Assembly (NCBI GenBank): GCA_046756405.1
Contig: JBHHWH010000006.1
Coordinates: 1 to 47,948 of the forward strand
DNA from: JBHHWH01 sp046756405
GTDB taxonomy: Bacteria; Actinomycetota; Acidimicrobiia; Spongiisociales; ZC4RG35
Direction: 5' to 3'
DNA: 47,948 nt
A program made the translations under genes and the position numbers. The notes beneath the pieces were generated by a model. That model was not told where the DNA came from. It searched no databases and saw nothing but the letters and a program-made list of their open reading frames with translations. Positions 29,853 to 37,886 of this stretch are shown here, piece after piece. Numbering within the stretch: the first letter of the stretch is position 1; each line of letters starts with the position of its first letter.

Positions 29853-29896
29853 GTCGGGTCGAGCCTAGAACCGAGTTTCTCCTCGCCGAGGTCGCG

Positions 29897-29902
29897 TATA
29901 GC
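29897..29902 (+). promoter_or_regulatory. ilvE -10 element
   Basis: TATAGC ends 8 nt before the ATG and there is no Shine-Dalgarno sequence, so a leaderless transcript is likely. No clear -35 is visible. Confidence 0.45.
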
Positions 29903-29910
29903 CTGGGGCC

Positions 29911-30825
29911 ATGGAACCTGCATCTCACATATGGAGCGACGGCGAGCTGGTCCCGTGGGATGAGGCCACCGTTCACTTCCTATCCCACGCCCTCCAATAC
30001 GGCACTGGGGTCTTCGAGGGCATCCGCGCCTACGACACCCCCGAGGGCACCGCGGCATTCAGGCTCCACGATCACAACCTGCGGCTGGAGGCATCGGCGC
30101 GAGCCTACGGCATCCCGATGAAGTGGAGCGTTGCGGAGATCGACCAGGCCTGTGTAGACCTGCTGCGAGCCACCGAGCTGGAGTCGGCCTACATCCGTCC
30201 TCAGATCTTCTACGGTCTCGGCTCAATTGGCCTCGACCCCTCCACCAACGAGGTGCACACCATGATCGGTGCCATCTCCTTCGGCGTCTACCTGGGCGAG
30301 GAGGGGATTCGCAACGGGATCAGGGCCATGGTGTCATCCTGGCGCCGCATCTCGCACACCTCGTTCATTCCCACCGCCAAGGGCTCAGGAACCTACCTCA
30401 ACTCGACCATGGCCAAACTGGAGGCGGTGAGGGCAGGCTACGACGATGCGATCATGCTCAACGAGGCCGGAACAGTCTCCGAGGGCAGCGGCATGAACCT
30501 GTTCACTGTCAGCCGGGGTGTGGTCTACACCCCGCCGGTGTCGGCGGGGATCCTCCAGGGCATAACCCGCAACTCGGTTATCCAGCTCCTCGCCGATGAG
30601 GGGATCGAAGTGAAGGAGATGGAGATGGCCCGGGGCAGCCTGTACGCCGCCGACGAGGTCTTTTTGACCGGGACCGCCGCCGAGGTGACCCCGGTGCGGG
30701 AGATAGACGGAAGGACGATCGGCGAAGGCCGGCCCGGACCCGTCACCCGGAAGGCCCAGGATCTGTATTCCGCCGCGGTGCTGGGCAAGCTGGATCAGTA
30801 CCGCCATTGGCTCACCTACGTCTGA
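29911..30825 (+). CDS. ilvE: Branched-chain amino acid aminotransferase
   Basis: 304 residues, class IV fold. HALQYGTGVFEGIRAYDT is the N-terminal signature, K157 in PTAKGSGTYLNS is the expected PLP lysine, and LNEAGTVSEGSGMNLF the conserved phosphate-binding loop. It catalyses the last step of Leu, Ile and Val synthesis. The length is typical of the bacterial short form. The stop (TGA) overlaps the next start by one base. Confidence 0.93.
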   Translation: MEPASHIWSDGELVPWDEATVHFLSHALQYGTGVFEGIRAYDTPEGTAAFRLHDHNLRLEASARAYGIPMKWSVAEIDQACVDLLRATELESAYIRPQIFYGLGSIGLDPSTNEVHTMIGAISFGVYLGEEGIRNGIRAMVSSWRRISHTSFIPTAKGSGTYLNSTMAKLEAVRAGYDDAIMLNEAGTVSEGSGMNLFTVSRGVVYTPPVSAGILQGITRNSVIQLLADEGIEVKEMEMARGSLYAADEVFLTGTAAEVTPVREIDGRTIGEGRPGPVTRKAQDLYSAAVLGKLDQYRHWLTYV

Positions 30826-31310
30826 TGGGTCAGGAGCCGAGGGTATTGGTCACGGAGGCGGAACGGCCCCGCCCCGTACCCGAACCGGGTCCCGCTCGAC
30901 CCTGGCGGCCCGACAAGCCCGGAGTGCCCAAAGGTCCCGACGAAGTTCCCCACGGGGGGCCCTTCGGCCACACCGGCCCCGACCAGGGCTGGGCCTATGT
31001 GATCATCGACCGTCTGGGACTCCCCGACGACGACTCCAGGCTCCGTGAGGTAGTGGCCGCCCTGATGATGGCGCGGGCCGCGGCCCTCGGCCGGGCCCCG
31101 GTACCAGGAGACCTCGAAGTCGCCCTGGTTCTGTGCGGCTTCGGCCCCGACGCTCCGGCGGAGCTGAAGCAGCGCCGGGAGCGGTGGCTCGAAGCGGCCT
31201 CCCACGAGCCCAGACCCGGGGAGACGGCGGTAGCCGAGGTTGATCCGGTGTTGCTGGCCAACGCGCCGGAGCAGATCCGCTACGCCCTGGCCCACGGCAA
31301 CCGCGGCTAG
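30825..31310 (+). CDS. Conserved protein of unknown function
   Basis: 161 residues from the ATG at 30825 that overlaps the ilvE stop; an upstream in-frame GTG/ATG would lie within ilvE. The N-terminal 40 residues are rich in Pro and Arg and probably disordered. GGPFGHTGPDQGWAYVIIDR, then a helical part DSRLREVVAALMMARAAALG and a C-terminal LLANAPEQIRYALAHG follow. No domain known to me. No signal or membrane segment. It sits between ilvE and the FAH hydrolase gene, 29 bp before the latter. Confidence 0.7.
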   Translation: MGQEPRVLVTEAERPRPVPEPGPARPWRPDKPGVPKGPDEVPHGGPFGHTGPDQGWAYVIIDRLGLPDDDSRLREVVAALMMARAAALGRAPVPGDLEVALVLCGFGPDAPAELKQRRERWLEAASHEPRPGETAVAEVDPVLLANAPEQIRYALAHGNRG

Positions 31311-31339
31311 GCCACGGCGCTCCATTACCGTCTCCCGCG

Positions 31340-32101
31340 ATGAAGATCGTCCGTATCAAAGCCGACGACGACATCGTCTACGGCGTCGCCGACGCCGAGG
31401 GTGTTCTCGTCTACCGGGGTTCGCCCTTCGTGGCCTGGGAGCCCACCGAGACCGTGGTCCCGTGGGAGAAGGTGCACCTGCTGGCCCCGGTGCTGCCGAC
31501 GAAGATCCTCTGTGTTGGTCAGAACTACGAGGACCATGCCGGGGAGATGGGTGAGGAGGTCCGGTCCGAGCCTCTCGTTTTCATGAAGCCGGCCACGGCG
31601 GTGGTCGGCCCCAACTCAGCCGTCGTCCACCCGCCGATCAGCAACGAGGTCCACCATGAGGCGGAGCTGGCGGTGGTGATCAGCCGTCCCGCCCGAAATA
31701 TCAAGGCTGAGGACGCCTCCGCCTACATCTTCGGCTACACCGCCGCCAATGATGTCACCGCCCGGGACCTCCAGGCTAAGGACGGGCAGTGGACCCGGGC
31801 CAAGGGGTTCGACACCTTCTGTCCCCTGGGCCCTGCCATCGAGACTGAGCTGGACCCCACCGAGCGCCTGGCGGTGATCTGCCGGGTGAACGGCGAGGTT
31901 CGCCAGGCCGGGTTCACCGCCGACATGGTCTTCGGGGTGGGCCAGATCGTCGAATACATCACTGCCTTCTGCACCCTTCTTCCCGGTGATGTGATCCTCA
32001 CCGGCACCCCGTCAGGTGTGAGCAAGGTGGAGCCGGGGGATCTGATGGAGGTGGAGGTCGACGGGATCGGCACCCTGGCCAACCGGGTGGTGGCGCCATG
32101 A
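31340..32101 (+). CDS. Fumarylacetoacetate hydrolase family protein
   Basis: 253 residues. The catalytic core follows LCVGQNYEDHAGEMGEE, with VHHEAELAVVIS (the metal Glu residues), FGYTAANDVTARDLQAKDGQ and a C-terminal LPGDVILTGTPSGVSKVEPGD. These enzymes hydrolyse or decarboxylate acylpyruvates in aromatic and sugar-acid breakdown; the substrate is unknown. TACCGT lies 8 nt before the ATG, so the message may be leaderless. The stop overlaps the gltX start by 4 bp, an arrangement I recall from other actinobacteria. Confidence 0.9.
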   Translation: MKIVRIKADDDIVYGVADAEGVLVYRGSPFVAWEPTETVVPWEKVHLLAPVLPTKILCVGQNYEDHAGEMGEEVRSEPLVFMKPATAVVGPNSAVVHPPISNEVHHEAELAVVISRPARNIKAEDASAYIFGYTAANDVTARDLQAKDGQWTRAKGFDTFCPLGPAIETELDPTERLAVICRVNGEVRQAGFTADMVFGVGQIVEYITAFCTLLPGDVILTGTPSGVSKVEPGDLMEVEVDGIGTLANRVVAP

Positions 32102-33516
32102 CGGTCCGGGTGCGCATGGCCCCCTCGCCGACGGGTCGCCTGCACGTGGGCACCGCCCGGGCCGCCCTGTTCAACTGGCTGTACGCCCGCCACCACGACG
32201 GCGTGTTCATCCTCCGCATCGACGACACCGACCGGGAGCGGTCCACTGTGGAGTTCGAAGGGGACATCCTCGACTCGCTGCGCTGGCTGGGCCTCGACTG
32301 GGACGAGGGAGTGGAGGTGGGTGGCCCTCACGGCAGTTACCGCCAGTCGGACCGCTTCGATCGCTACCGGGAGGTGGCCACCTCCCTGGTCGCCTCCGGT
32401 GCGGCCTATTACGACGGTCGCCCCGCAGAGGAGCTCGAGGAGTTACGCCGCCAGGCCCAGGTGGAGGGGAAACATCCAGGCCACTACATCCGCCGCCCCG
32501 AGACCGACTTCGACTCCGGGCCGATCCGCTTCTCGGTCCCTCAGGATGGGACGGTGGTCTTCGAAGACCTGATCCGGGGGGAGGTGAGCTTCGAGCCGGC
32601 GTCCATCGACGACTTCGTCATCCTCCGCTCCAACGGCACCCCCACCTACCACCTGGCCTCCACCGTGGACGATGTGGACTATGGGATCACCCACGTGGCC
32701 CGCGGGGAGGATCTCCTGCCGTCCACTCCCAAGCACATCCTCCTAACCCGGGCCATGGGCGCCGCCGAGCCCGCCTACGCCCACCTGCCGCTGCTGTACG
32801 GCACCGACGGGAAGAAGCTCTCCAAACGTCACGGGGCCACCGCGGTCTCCGAGTACCGGGAGCGGGGGTTCCTCCCCGAGGCGATGTTCAACTACCTGGC
32901 GACTCTGGGATGGTCGGTGGACGGGGAGACCACCATCTTCACCCGCGAGGAGGCGATAGCCGCCTTCGACTTGACCGACGTCTCCAAGAACCCGGCGGCC
33001 TTCGACCCGGACAAGCTCCTGTGGATGAATGGGGAGTACATCAGGGCCATGGACCTGGACCGTTTCCTGGAGCTGGCCCGACCCCACGTGGAAGGGGCCC
33101 TGGACCCGACCCTCACCGACGACGAGTGGGAGCGGTTCGTCCTCATCGCTCCCCTGGTCCAGGAGCGCACCAAGCTGTTGCCGGAGATCGGGGATCAGGT
33201 GCGGTTCCTCTTCGAGGACATCACCTACGACGAGCGGTCGTGGAAGAAGGTGATGACCAAAGACGGCGTCGCCCGGGTGTTAGACGAAGGTCTGGTCCGG
33301 CTCGAATCGCTGGAGAGCTGGGAGGTGTCCGAGATCGAGGCCGCTCTGCGCCAGATCCCCGAGGATCTGGGGATCGGTGCCGGCAAGGCCTTCCAACCGT
33401 TGCGGGTGGCGGTCACCGGGTCTTCGGTGAGCCCGCCGCTGTTCGAGTCCATCGCCGCCCTGGGCCGAGAGAAGACTCTGGAGAGGATCGCCTGGGCCCG
33501 GAGAGAGTTGGGCTGA
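32098..33516 (+). CDS. gltX: Glutamyl-tRNA synthetase
   Basis: 472 residues. The class I HIGH motif appears as APSPTGRLHVGTARAALFNW and the KMSKS motif as GKKLSKRHGATAV. The anticodon-binding helical domain fills the C-terminal third. It charges tRNA-Glu (and, in bacteria without GlnRS, also tRNA-Gln as Glu for later amidation). A tRNA-Glu gene lies 32 bp downstream. Its start overlaps the FAH hydrolase stop. Confidence 0.95.
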   Translation: MTVRVRMAPSPTGRLHVGTARAALFNWLYARHHDGVFILRIDDTDRERSTVEFEGDILDSLRWLGLDWDEGVEVGGPHGSYRQSDRFDRYREVATSLVASGAAYYDGRPAEELEELRRQAQVEGKHPGHYIRRPETDFDSGPIRFSVPQDGTVVFEDLIRGEVSFEPASIDDFVILRSNGTPTYHLASTVDDVDYGITHVARGEDLLPSTPKHILLTRAMGAAEPAYAHLPLLYGTDGKKLSKRHGATAVSEYRERGFLPEAMFNYLATLGWSVDGETTIFTREEAIAAFDLTDVSKNPAAFDPDKLLWMNGEYIRAMDLDRFLELARPHVEGALDPTLTDDEWERFVLIAPLVQERTKLLPEIGDQVRFLFEDITYDERSWKKVMTKDGVARVLDEGLVRLESLESWEVSEIEAALRQIPEDLGIGAGKAFQPLRVAVTGSSVSPPLFESIAALGREKTLERIAWARRELG

Positions 33517-33548
33517 CCCCCGGCCCGGCGTAACCTGACCTTCGCCCT

Positions 33549-33621
33549 GGTCCCGTCGTCCAGGGGCCTAGGACGCCGGCCTTTCAAGCCGGAAACGCGG
33601 GTTCGAATCCCGTCGGGACCA
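33549..33621 (+). tRNA. tRNA-Glu(TTC)
   Basis: Acceptor GGTCCCG (33549-33555) pairs perfectly with CGGGACC (33614-33620). The anticodon TTC, for GAA, is in the loop after GCCGGCC. T arm with TTCGAAT loop. Discriminator A, and CCA is not encoded. Directly downstream of gltX. Confidence 0.95.
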
Positions 33622-33630
33622 CGAGATAGC

Positions 33631-33663
33631 CCCGAGCGCCTCGCCGTGTCGGCTCCGCTCGGG
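33631..33663 (+). terminator. Hairpin terminator after tRNA-Glu(TTC)
   Basis: CCCGAGCG (33631-33638) pairs with CGCTCGGG (33656-33663); inside, GCCG-TGT-CGGC forms a second short stem. Nine bases after the tRNA. No T-run follows, as with the other hairpins in this window. Confidence 0.55.
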
Positions 33664-33684
33664 TGATGCTTGGCGAGAGAGCGC

Positions 33685-33710
33685 TTGACCCATGGGGGGG
33701 TCGGTATGAT
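33685..33710 (+). promoter_or_regulatory. Promoter of the peptide/ABC operon
   Basis: TTGACC (33685-33690) and TATGAT (33705-33710). The 14-bp spacer is short for a housekeeping promoter. The leader to the ATG at 33778 is about 60 nt and contains a hairpin. Confidence 0.4.
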
Positions 33711-33731
33711 CGCTGGCGCACTCAAGCGGGG

Positions 33732-33748
33732 ACCGGGCATAGCCCGGT
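33732..33748 (+). promoter_or_regulatory. Hairpin in the leader of the peptide/ABC operon
   Basis: ACCGGGC-ATA-GCCCGGT, a perfect 7-bp stem with a 3-nt loop, 15 bp before the AAAGGAGG ribosome binding site. GGACC (33730) and GGTCC (33751) allow an alternative pairing. It may be an mRNA-stabilising or regulatory element; I could not match it to a known riboswitch. Confidence 0.4.
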
Positions 33749-33777
33749 GAGGTCCTAGAGGGAAAGGAGGGCGAAGT

Positions 33778-33921
33778 ATGGTTCGTCGCAACGGAATTCT
33801 GCTCCTACTCGTTGTGTCTCTGGTTGCGATTGCCGTACCGGCGTTCGCCAATCATGACAACGGCGATGGGAAGGAATCCTGCAACTCCGGGGAGATCTGT
33901 CTCTACGACTGGAAGACATGA
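33778..33921 (+). CDS. 47-residue secreted Cys peptide
   Basis: Strong ribosome binding site AAAGGAGG seven bases before the ATG. Residues 1-24 are a signal peptide (LLLLVVSLVAIAVPAFA), leaving a mature peptide of about 23 residues, rich in Asn, Asp and Gly, with two cysteines in CNSGEICLYDW. The C-x5-C-x-Y pattern resembles the start of the peptidase-inhibitor I36 (beta/gamma-crystallin-like) domain, but the rest of that domain is absent. Either it is a small active peptide or a stump. Its TGA overlaps the lipoprotein start as ATGA, which argues for real translation. Confidence 0.65.
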   Translation: MVRRNGILLLLVVSLVAIAVPAFANHDNGDGKESCNSGEICLYDWKT

Positions 33922-34886
33922 AGCGTTCCAGCACAGGCCATCGCTTGCGCGGAGGGCCGCTCATCGGAGCGGCCCTCCTCCTGGTCGCCTCGTGTTCGGC
34001 TCCTCTGGGCGACTCTGAGCGGGCAGGCGCCGAGACGCCTCGGGAAGTTGGAGAGCTGTCCTTCTCCGATCAGCCGGTTTTGTCCCTTCCGGTTGAGGAG
34101 GTGACCACGATCCGTCGGTTTGTCGGCCGGCTGTTCGACGAGTGCATGGCCGAGAGGGGGTTCCCTCAGTATCTCGAGTTCACCGTTCCCGAAGAGGCGG
34201 TCACCAGTCTCGACGACAACGGCTTGTCGGTGTACATGTTCGGGCCGTCCACCCGAGAAGAGGCGTTGCAGCACGGCTACAACCCGCTGGCGCTATGGCC
34301 GAGGATCCCGTCTTTCCCGAAGGTGATCGCCAACGATGAGGCCTTCGAGGTGGCGGTGCTGGAATGCCGCTCCTCCTCGTGGGGCAGGCTCGGTGAGCAC
34401 GCCGAGGCAACGGTCAGGTCTGTCGGGAGGCTTGGTGAGACGCTGCACAATGCATCTATGCAGAGGTTGTTGGCCACGGAGGAGTTCCGCCGTCTGCATG
34501 AGGCCAGGGTCGCTTGCCTGGGGGAGGCCGGGTTCCCGGTCACGAGCGGGCCAGACCTTTGGCTCCGTCCGAGCGGTGAATACTTCGGGCTTCAATTCGG
34601 GAACATCGAGATGGTTTCTGACGAACCGATCCCATCACTCGCTCCCGGGGAGGTGAAGGTCATCTACCCACCTGAGCGGAGCTACACCCCCACCGAAGAG
34701 GAGGTGAAGCTGGCCCTGGCCGACGTTGCCTGCCGGGAGAAGCTGGACTTTCATCAGAGGGTGTTGGCCTTGGCGATCGAGATCCAGACAGAGCTGATGG
34801 CAGAGTTCGAGGCCAACCTGCAAGAGCTGAAGATCGCCCTGGATGACATACTTGACACCATGCGCCAGATAGAGGGCGGGGGCTGA
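33918..34886 (+). CDS. Lipoprotein of unknown function
   Basis: 322 residues. The signal ends in a lipobox, LLLVASCSAP, so Cys is lipidated at about residue 26. The extracytoplasmic part contains repeated short motifs of the form C-x-x-E-x-GF (ECMAERGFPQY and CLGEAGFPVT), and a C-terminal helical segment (LALAIEIQTELMAEFEANLQ). I do not know the family. Second gene of a five-gene operon, two bases before the adaptor gene, so it probably works with the exporter. Confidence 0.75.
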   Translation: MKRSSTGHRLRGGPLIGAALLLVASCSAPLGDSERAGAETPREVGELSFSDQPVLSLPVEEVTTIRRFVGRLFDECMAERGFPQYLEFTVPEEAVTSLDDNGLSVYMFGPSTREEALQHGYNPLALWPRIPSFPKVIANDEAFEVAVLECRSSSWGRLGEHAEATVRSVGRLGETLHNASMQRLLATEEFRRLHEARVACLGEAGFPVTSGPDLWLRPSGEYFGLQFGNIEMVSDEPIPSLAPGEVKVIYPPERSYTPTEEEVKLALADVACREKLDFHQRVLALAIEIQTELMAEFEANLQELKIALDDILDTMRQIEGGG

Positions 34887-34888
34887 GG

Positions 34889-35986
34889 TTGGCCAGTCGA
34901 CAGCGCCGGCGATTCCTCGCGGTGGTCCTGTTCCTCGTGATCTCTGCTCTGCTGGTAGGTCTCGGGGTGGTGGTGGGTTCCCGGCTTCAGTCGCCGGAGC
35001 AGCTCGCCGCGCTGGCAGAGCCTCCGCCGCCCTCGCCGGTGCAGGTGGAGGTGGAGGAACGGCTTCTCGAGTCGGTGGTGGTCCTCCGTGCCTCGCTGAC
35101 CGAGGTGGAGGCCGAAGGGGTCAGCTTGCCCATGGGGGGTGGGGCCGTCGTGACATCGGTGGCAAAGCGTGGTGGTGAGACGGTCCGACCCGGCGATCTG
35201 CTGCTTACGGTGGAGGGCCGTCCCAGGATCGCCCTTCAGGGGGACTTCCCCTTCTACCGCGATCTGGTCTCCGGCGATGAGGGCCCCGACGTTCTCCAGC
35301 TCGAGGAAGCTCTGGTGGAGCTGGGGTATCTGGAGGCGGCCGATGGCGAGTTCGACCACGGGACCCAACACGCCCTATCGGCCCTCTACGACTCTGTTGG
35401 GTTCAAGCCACCAGGCGAGACCGTAAGACAGGTGTCAGCCTCTAAGGACGAGCTGGTGGTCTTCCCGGTCCTTCCCGTGGAGCTGACCGAGGTAGCCTTG
35501 GAGGTGGGTGACGATCTCACTGCGGTCCCGGGGCCTCACCTGATTACCTCTTCCGATGTCACCCTCCTGGAGGCGGAGACCGCTGACACCCAGGTTGTCG
35601 GGGTCCTCGACCAAGGCATGCGTCTGGTGGCCGTCGACGATCTGCGGGGTGTGGACTTCGAGGTGGAGGTGGCCTCGGTGGAGACCGCCTCGGAGAGCTT
35701 TCGGATCACCTTCCTTGTCGTCGGAGAAGCGCCAGATCTGGCGGTGGGCCGTTCCTTTCGGGTCGAGGTGCCCGTGGCTACGACGGGCGGTCCGGTCACT
35801 GCGGTGCCGGTTATCGCCCTGTTCACCGGACCCGACGGCTCCACCTTCGTCTCCACGCCGCGTGGCGATGTGGAAGTTCGGGTGGGACTGGTGGTGGACG
35901 GATGGGCCGAGGTCGAGGCCGTCGACGGAAGCCTGAAGCCCGGCGACCTGGTGACGGTCTCGTCGCTGGTGGGTGATGGCTCTTAG
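34889..35986 (+). CDS. ABC exporter adaptor with a peptidoglycan-binding domain
   Basis: 365 residues from a TTG start. One membrane helix (9-30) anchors it. Residues 128-165 (GPDVLQLEEALVELGYLEAA and DGEFDHGTQHALSALY) are a PGB_1 peptidoglycan-binding repeat placed within an HlyD/MacA-like adaptor. The regions before and after, for instance GGAVVTSVAKRGGETVRPGD and the C-terminal GSLKPGDLVTVS, are the beta-barrel parts. Such adaptors link an ABC pump to the wall in actinobacteria. It overlaps the ATPase gene by 11 bp. Confidence 0.85.
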   Translation: MASRQRRRFLAVVLFLVISALLVGLGVVVGSRLQSPEQLAALAEPPPPSPVQVEVEERLLESVVVLRASLTEVEAEGVSLPMGGGAVVTSVAKRGGETVRPGDLLLTVEGRPRIALQGDFPFYRDLVSGDEGPDVLQLEEALVELGYLEAADGEFDHGTQHALSALYDSVGFKPPGETVRQVSASKDELVVFPVLPVELTEVALEVGDDLTAVPGPHLITSSDVTLLEAETADTQVVGVLDQGMRLVAVDDLRGVDFEVEVASVETASESFRITFLVVGEAPDLAVGRSFRVEVPVATTGGPVTAVPVIALFTGPDGSTFVSTPRGDVEVRVGLVVDGWAEVEAVDGSLKPGDLVTVSSLVGDGS

Positions 35987-36647
35987 CCTGCTGGAGCTGC
36001 GCTCCGTCAGCCGCATCTACGGCCAGGGTGTGGCGCAGGTATCGGCCCTGTCGGATGTCTCGTTGAGGGTCGAGGCCGGCGAGTTCGTTGCCGTGACGGG
36101 TCCCAGCGGATCGGGCAAGACCACCCTGCTCAACATCCTTGGGCTCCTCGATCGTCCCGATCGCGGGGACTACCTCCTCCAGGGTGAGTCCACTGGGGAG
36201 CTGTCGGAGGTGGAGCGAGCGCGGCTGCGAGGGTCTTCCTTGGGGTTCATCTTTCAGGCCTTCAACCTGATTCCGGAGAGGTCGGCTTTGGAGAACGTCG
36301 AGTTGGGCCTTCGGTATCGAGACCTTCCCAAAAGAGCCCGGACCGCGGCCGCCAGGGCCGCCCTGAACCGGGTGGGCTTGGAGGCCCGCCTCGACCATCT
36401 ACCCCGCGAGCTGTCGGGTGGGGAGCAGCAGCGCACCGCCATCGCCAGGGCGATCGTCGGCGGGAGGAGTCTCCTCCTGTGCGACGAACCCACCGGAAAC
36501 CTTGACAGCGAGACGGCCCATGAGGTGCTGAAGCTGCTCGTCTCCCTGAACCAGGCAGGGGCCACGGTGGTGCTGGTCACCCACAATTTGGCCATGGCCG
36601 GCTACGCCCACCGGATGGTGAGCCTGGCGGACGGTTCGGTGGCATGA
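35976..36647 (+). CDS. ABC transporter ATPase (LolD/MacB class)
   Basis: 223 residues from the ATG at 35976; a GTG one codon earlier is possible. Walker A is GPSGSGKT (42-49), the signature LSGGEQQRTAIARAI and Walker B LLLCDEPTGNLD with the following H-loop VLVTHN. The LNILGLLDRPDRGDYLLQGE stretch places it with LolD/MacB exporters. Start and stop overlap its neighbours (permease start as ATGA). It energises the permease. Confidence 0.93.
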   Translation: MALSLLELRSVSRIYGQGVAQVSALSDVSLRVEAGEFVAVTGPSGSGKTTLLNILGLLDRPDRGDYLLQGESTGELSEVERARLRGSSLGFIFQAFNLIPERSALENVELGLRYRDLPKRARTAAARAALNRVGLEARLDHLPRELSGGEQQRTAIARAIVGGRSLLLCDEPTGNLDSETAHEVLKLLVSLNQAGATVVLVTHNLAMAGYAHRMVSLADGSVA

Positions 36648-37822
36648 ACCGAAGAGCGGGCAGGCCCTCGGCAGCGGTGGTGGCGGCGAGCGAGGCCGCC
36701 GCAAGCATCTTCCTGAATCCGGGGAGATCCGCCCTGATAGCTCTGGGTGCTGTCGTCGGGGCGGCACTGTATACCACCACGCTGGGCCTGACGGGAACCG
36801 CCTCCTCCCAGGTGAGGGAGGACTTTGACGCCTTCCGAGCCACCGAGGTGGTCGCCACGTCGGAAACCGACGATGTTGACTGGGTCTCCGCTTCCGGCCT
36901 TGAGAGCGTGAGCTGGCTAAACGGGGTGGTTGCCGTCGGTGCGGCCCGGTTCTCCGACGAGCGGCATTCGGTATCAACCTCCGTACAGCCCGAGGGTGGC
37001 CTCATGGTGCGGGTCTCCGGTGTGACCCCGGGGGCGCTGGAGGTCATGAAACCCGAGATCATCGCGGGCCGGCTTTTCGACGAGATCCACGAGGAGAGGG
37101 AAATCCCGGTGGCGGTGATTCCCGAGTCGCTGGCCCAGGACTTGGTTGGTGTCCGTCTGGGATCGCAGCTTCGGATCGGGAAGGCCACGGTGGTGGTGAT
37201 CGGCAGCTACCGCGACCTGAGGAGGGGACTCGACCTGTTGGGCTCGGTGCTGGTGCCCCTCTCCGCCTCGGAGCCCTGGCTCTCCGATGTCCCGCCCGAG
37301 GTCTACGTCGAAGTAGCTCCCGGGGCGGCCCGCACCGTTGCCCGCCAGCTTCCCCTCGCCCTGCGACCCGACGCCCCGGAGGCAGTTGCTGCCACCTCCC
37401 TCCTCGACCCTGAGCAGTTTCGCCTCCGTGTCGAAGGCCGCCTCGTTCAGCTCTCGGTGATGGCATCGATCGCGGCGCTGGTGATCGGAGCGGTGGTGAT
37501 CGGGGTCTCGGCTGCCTCCAGTGTCTCCCTCCGTACACCCGAGTTCGGTCTGAGACGCGCCCTCGGGGCTACACCTTGGGACCTGGGCTCCCAGGTCCTT
37601 GGTGAGACGCTGCTGCTCGGCGGGCTGGGCGGACTTGTAGGAGCCTCGGTGGGGCTTTTGGCAACCGTCGGAATCGCCCTGACCAACGGGTGGACACCGG
37701 CCCTGGATGTGGCCGCCGCGGCGTGGGCAGCGGTCGTCGCCGCGGGGGGAGGGCTGGTGGGTGGGTTGTTCCCGGCTCGGCGAGCAATGCGCATCGAGCC
37801 CGCCGAGGCCCTTCGCCGCTGA
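36644..37822 (+). CDS. FtsX/MacB-family ABC permease
   Basis: 392 residues. One N-terminal helix (LNPGRSALIALGAVVGAALY), a large extracytoplasmic MacB-type domain (about 60-255), and three C-terminal helices in the FtsX layout: SVMASIAALVIGAVVIGVSA, LGGLGGLVGASVGLLATVG and an end at RRAMRIEPAEALRR. The FGLRRALGATPWDLGSQVL loop is the coupling region to the ATPase. This type does not use the lipid-bilayer channel but moves proteins or peptides from the outer face. It ends the operon. Confidence 0.9.
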   Translation: MNRRAGRPSAAVVAASEAAASIFLNPGRSALIALGAVVGAALYTTTLGLTGTASSQVREDFDAFRATEVVATSETDDVDWVSASGLESVSWLNGVVAVGAARFSDERHSVSTSVQPEGGLMVRVSGVTPGALEVMKPEIIAGRLFDEIHEEREIPVAVIPESLAQDLVGVRLGSQLRIGKATVVVIGSYRDLRRGLDLLGSVLVPLSASEPWLSDVPPEVYVEVAPGAARTVARQLPLALRPDAPEAVAATSLLDPEQFRLRVEGRLVQLSVMASIAALVIGAVVIGVSAASSVSLRTPEFGLRRALGATPWDLGSQVLGETLLLGGLGGLVGASVGLLATVGIALTNGWTPALDVAAAAWAAVVAAGGGLVGGLFPARRAMRIEPAEALRR

Positions 37823-37886
37823 ACGCGAAAAAAACCCACTCACGTCCTCGAACAGGCGTTCGACAGAGTGCTAGCTTGGCGCTTCC

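Noticed and set aside
33722..33777. Cyclic-di-GMP or cyclic-di-AMP riboswitch
   Set aside because: The conserved core sequences of those classes are not present; only a simple hairpin can be supported.
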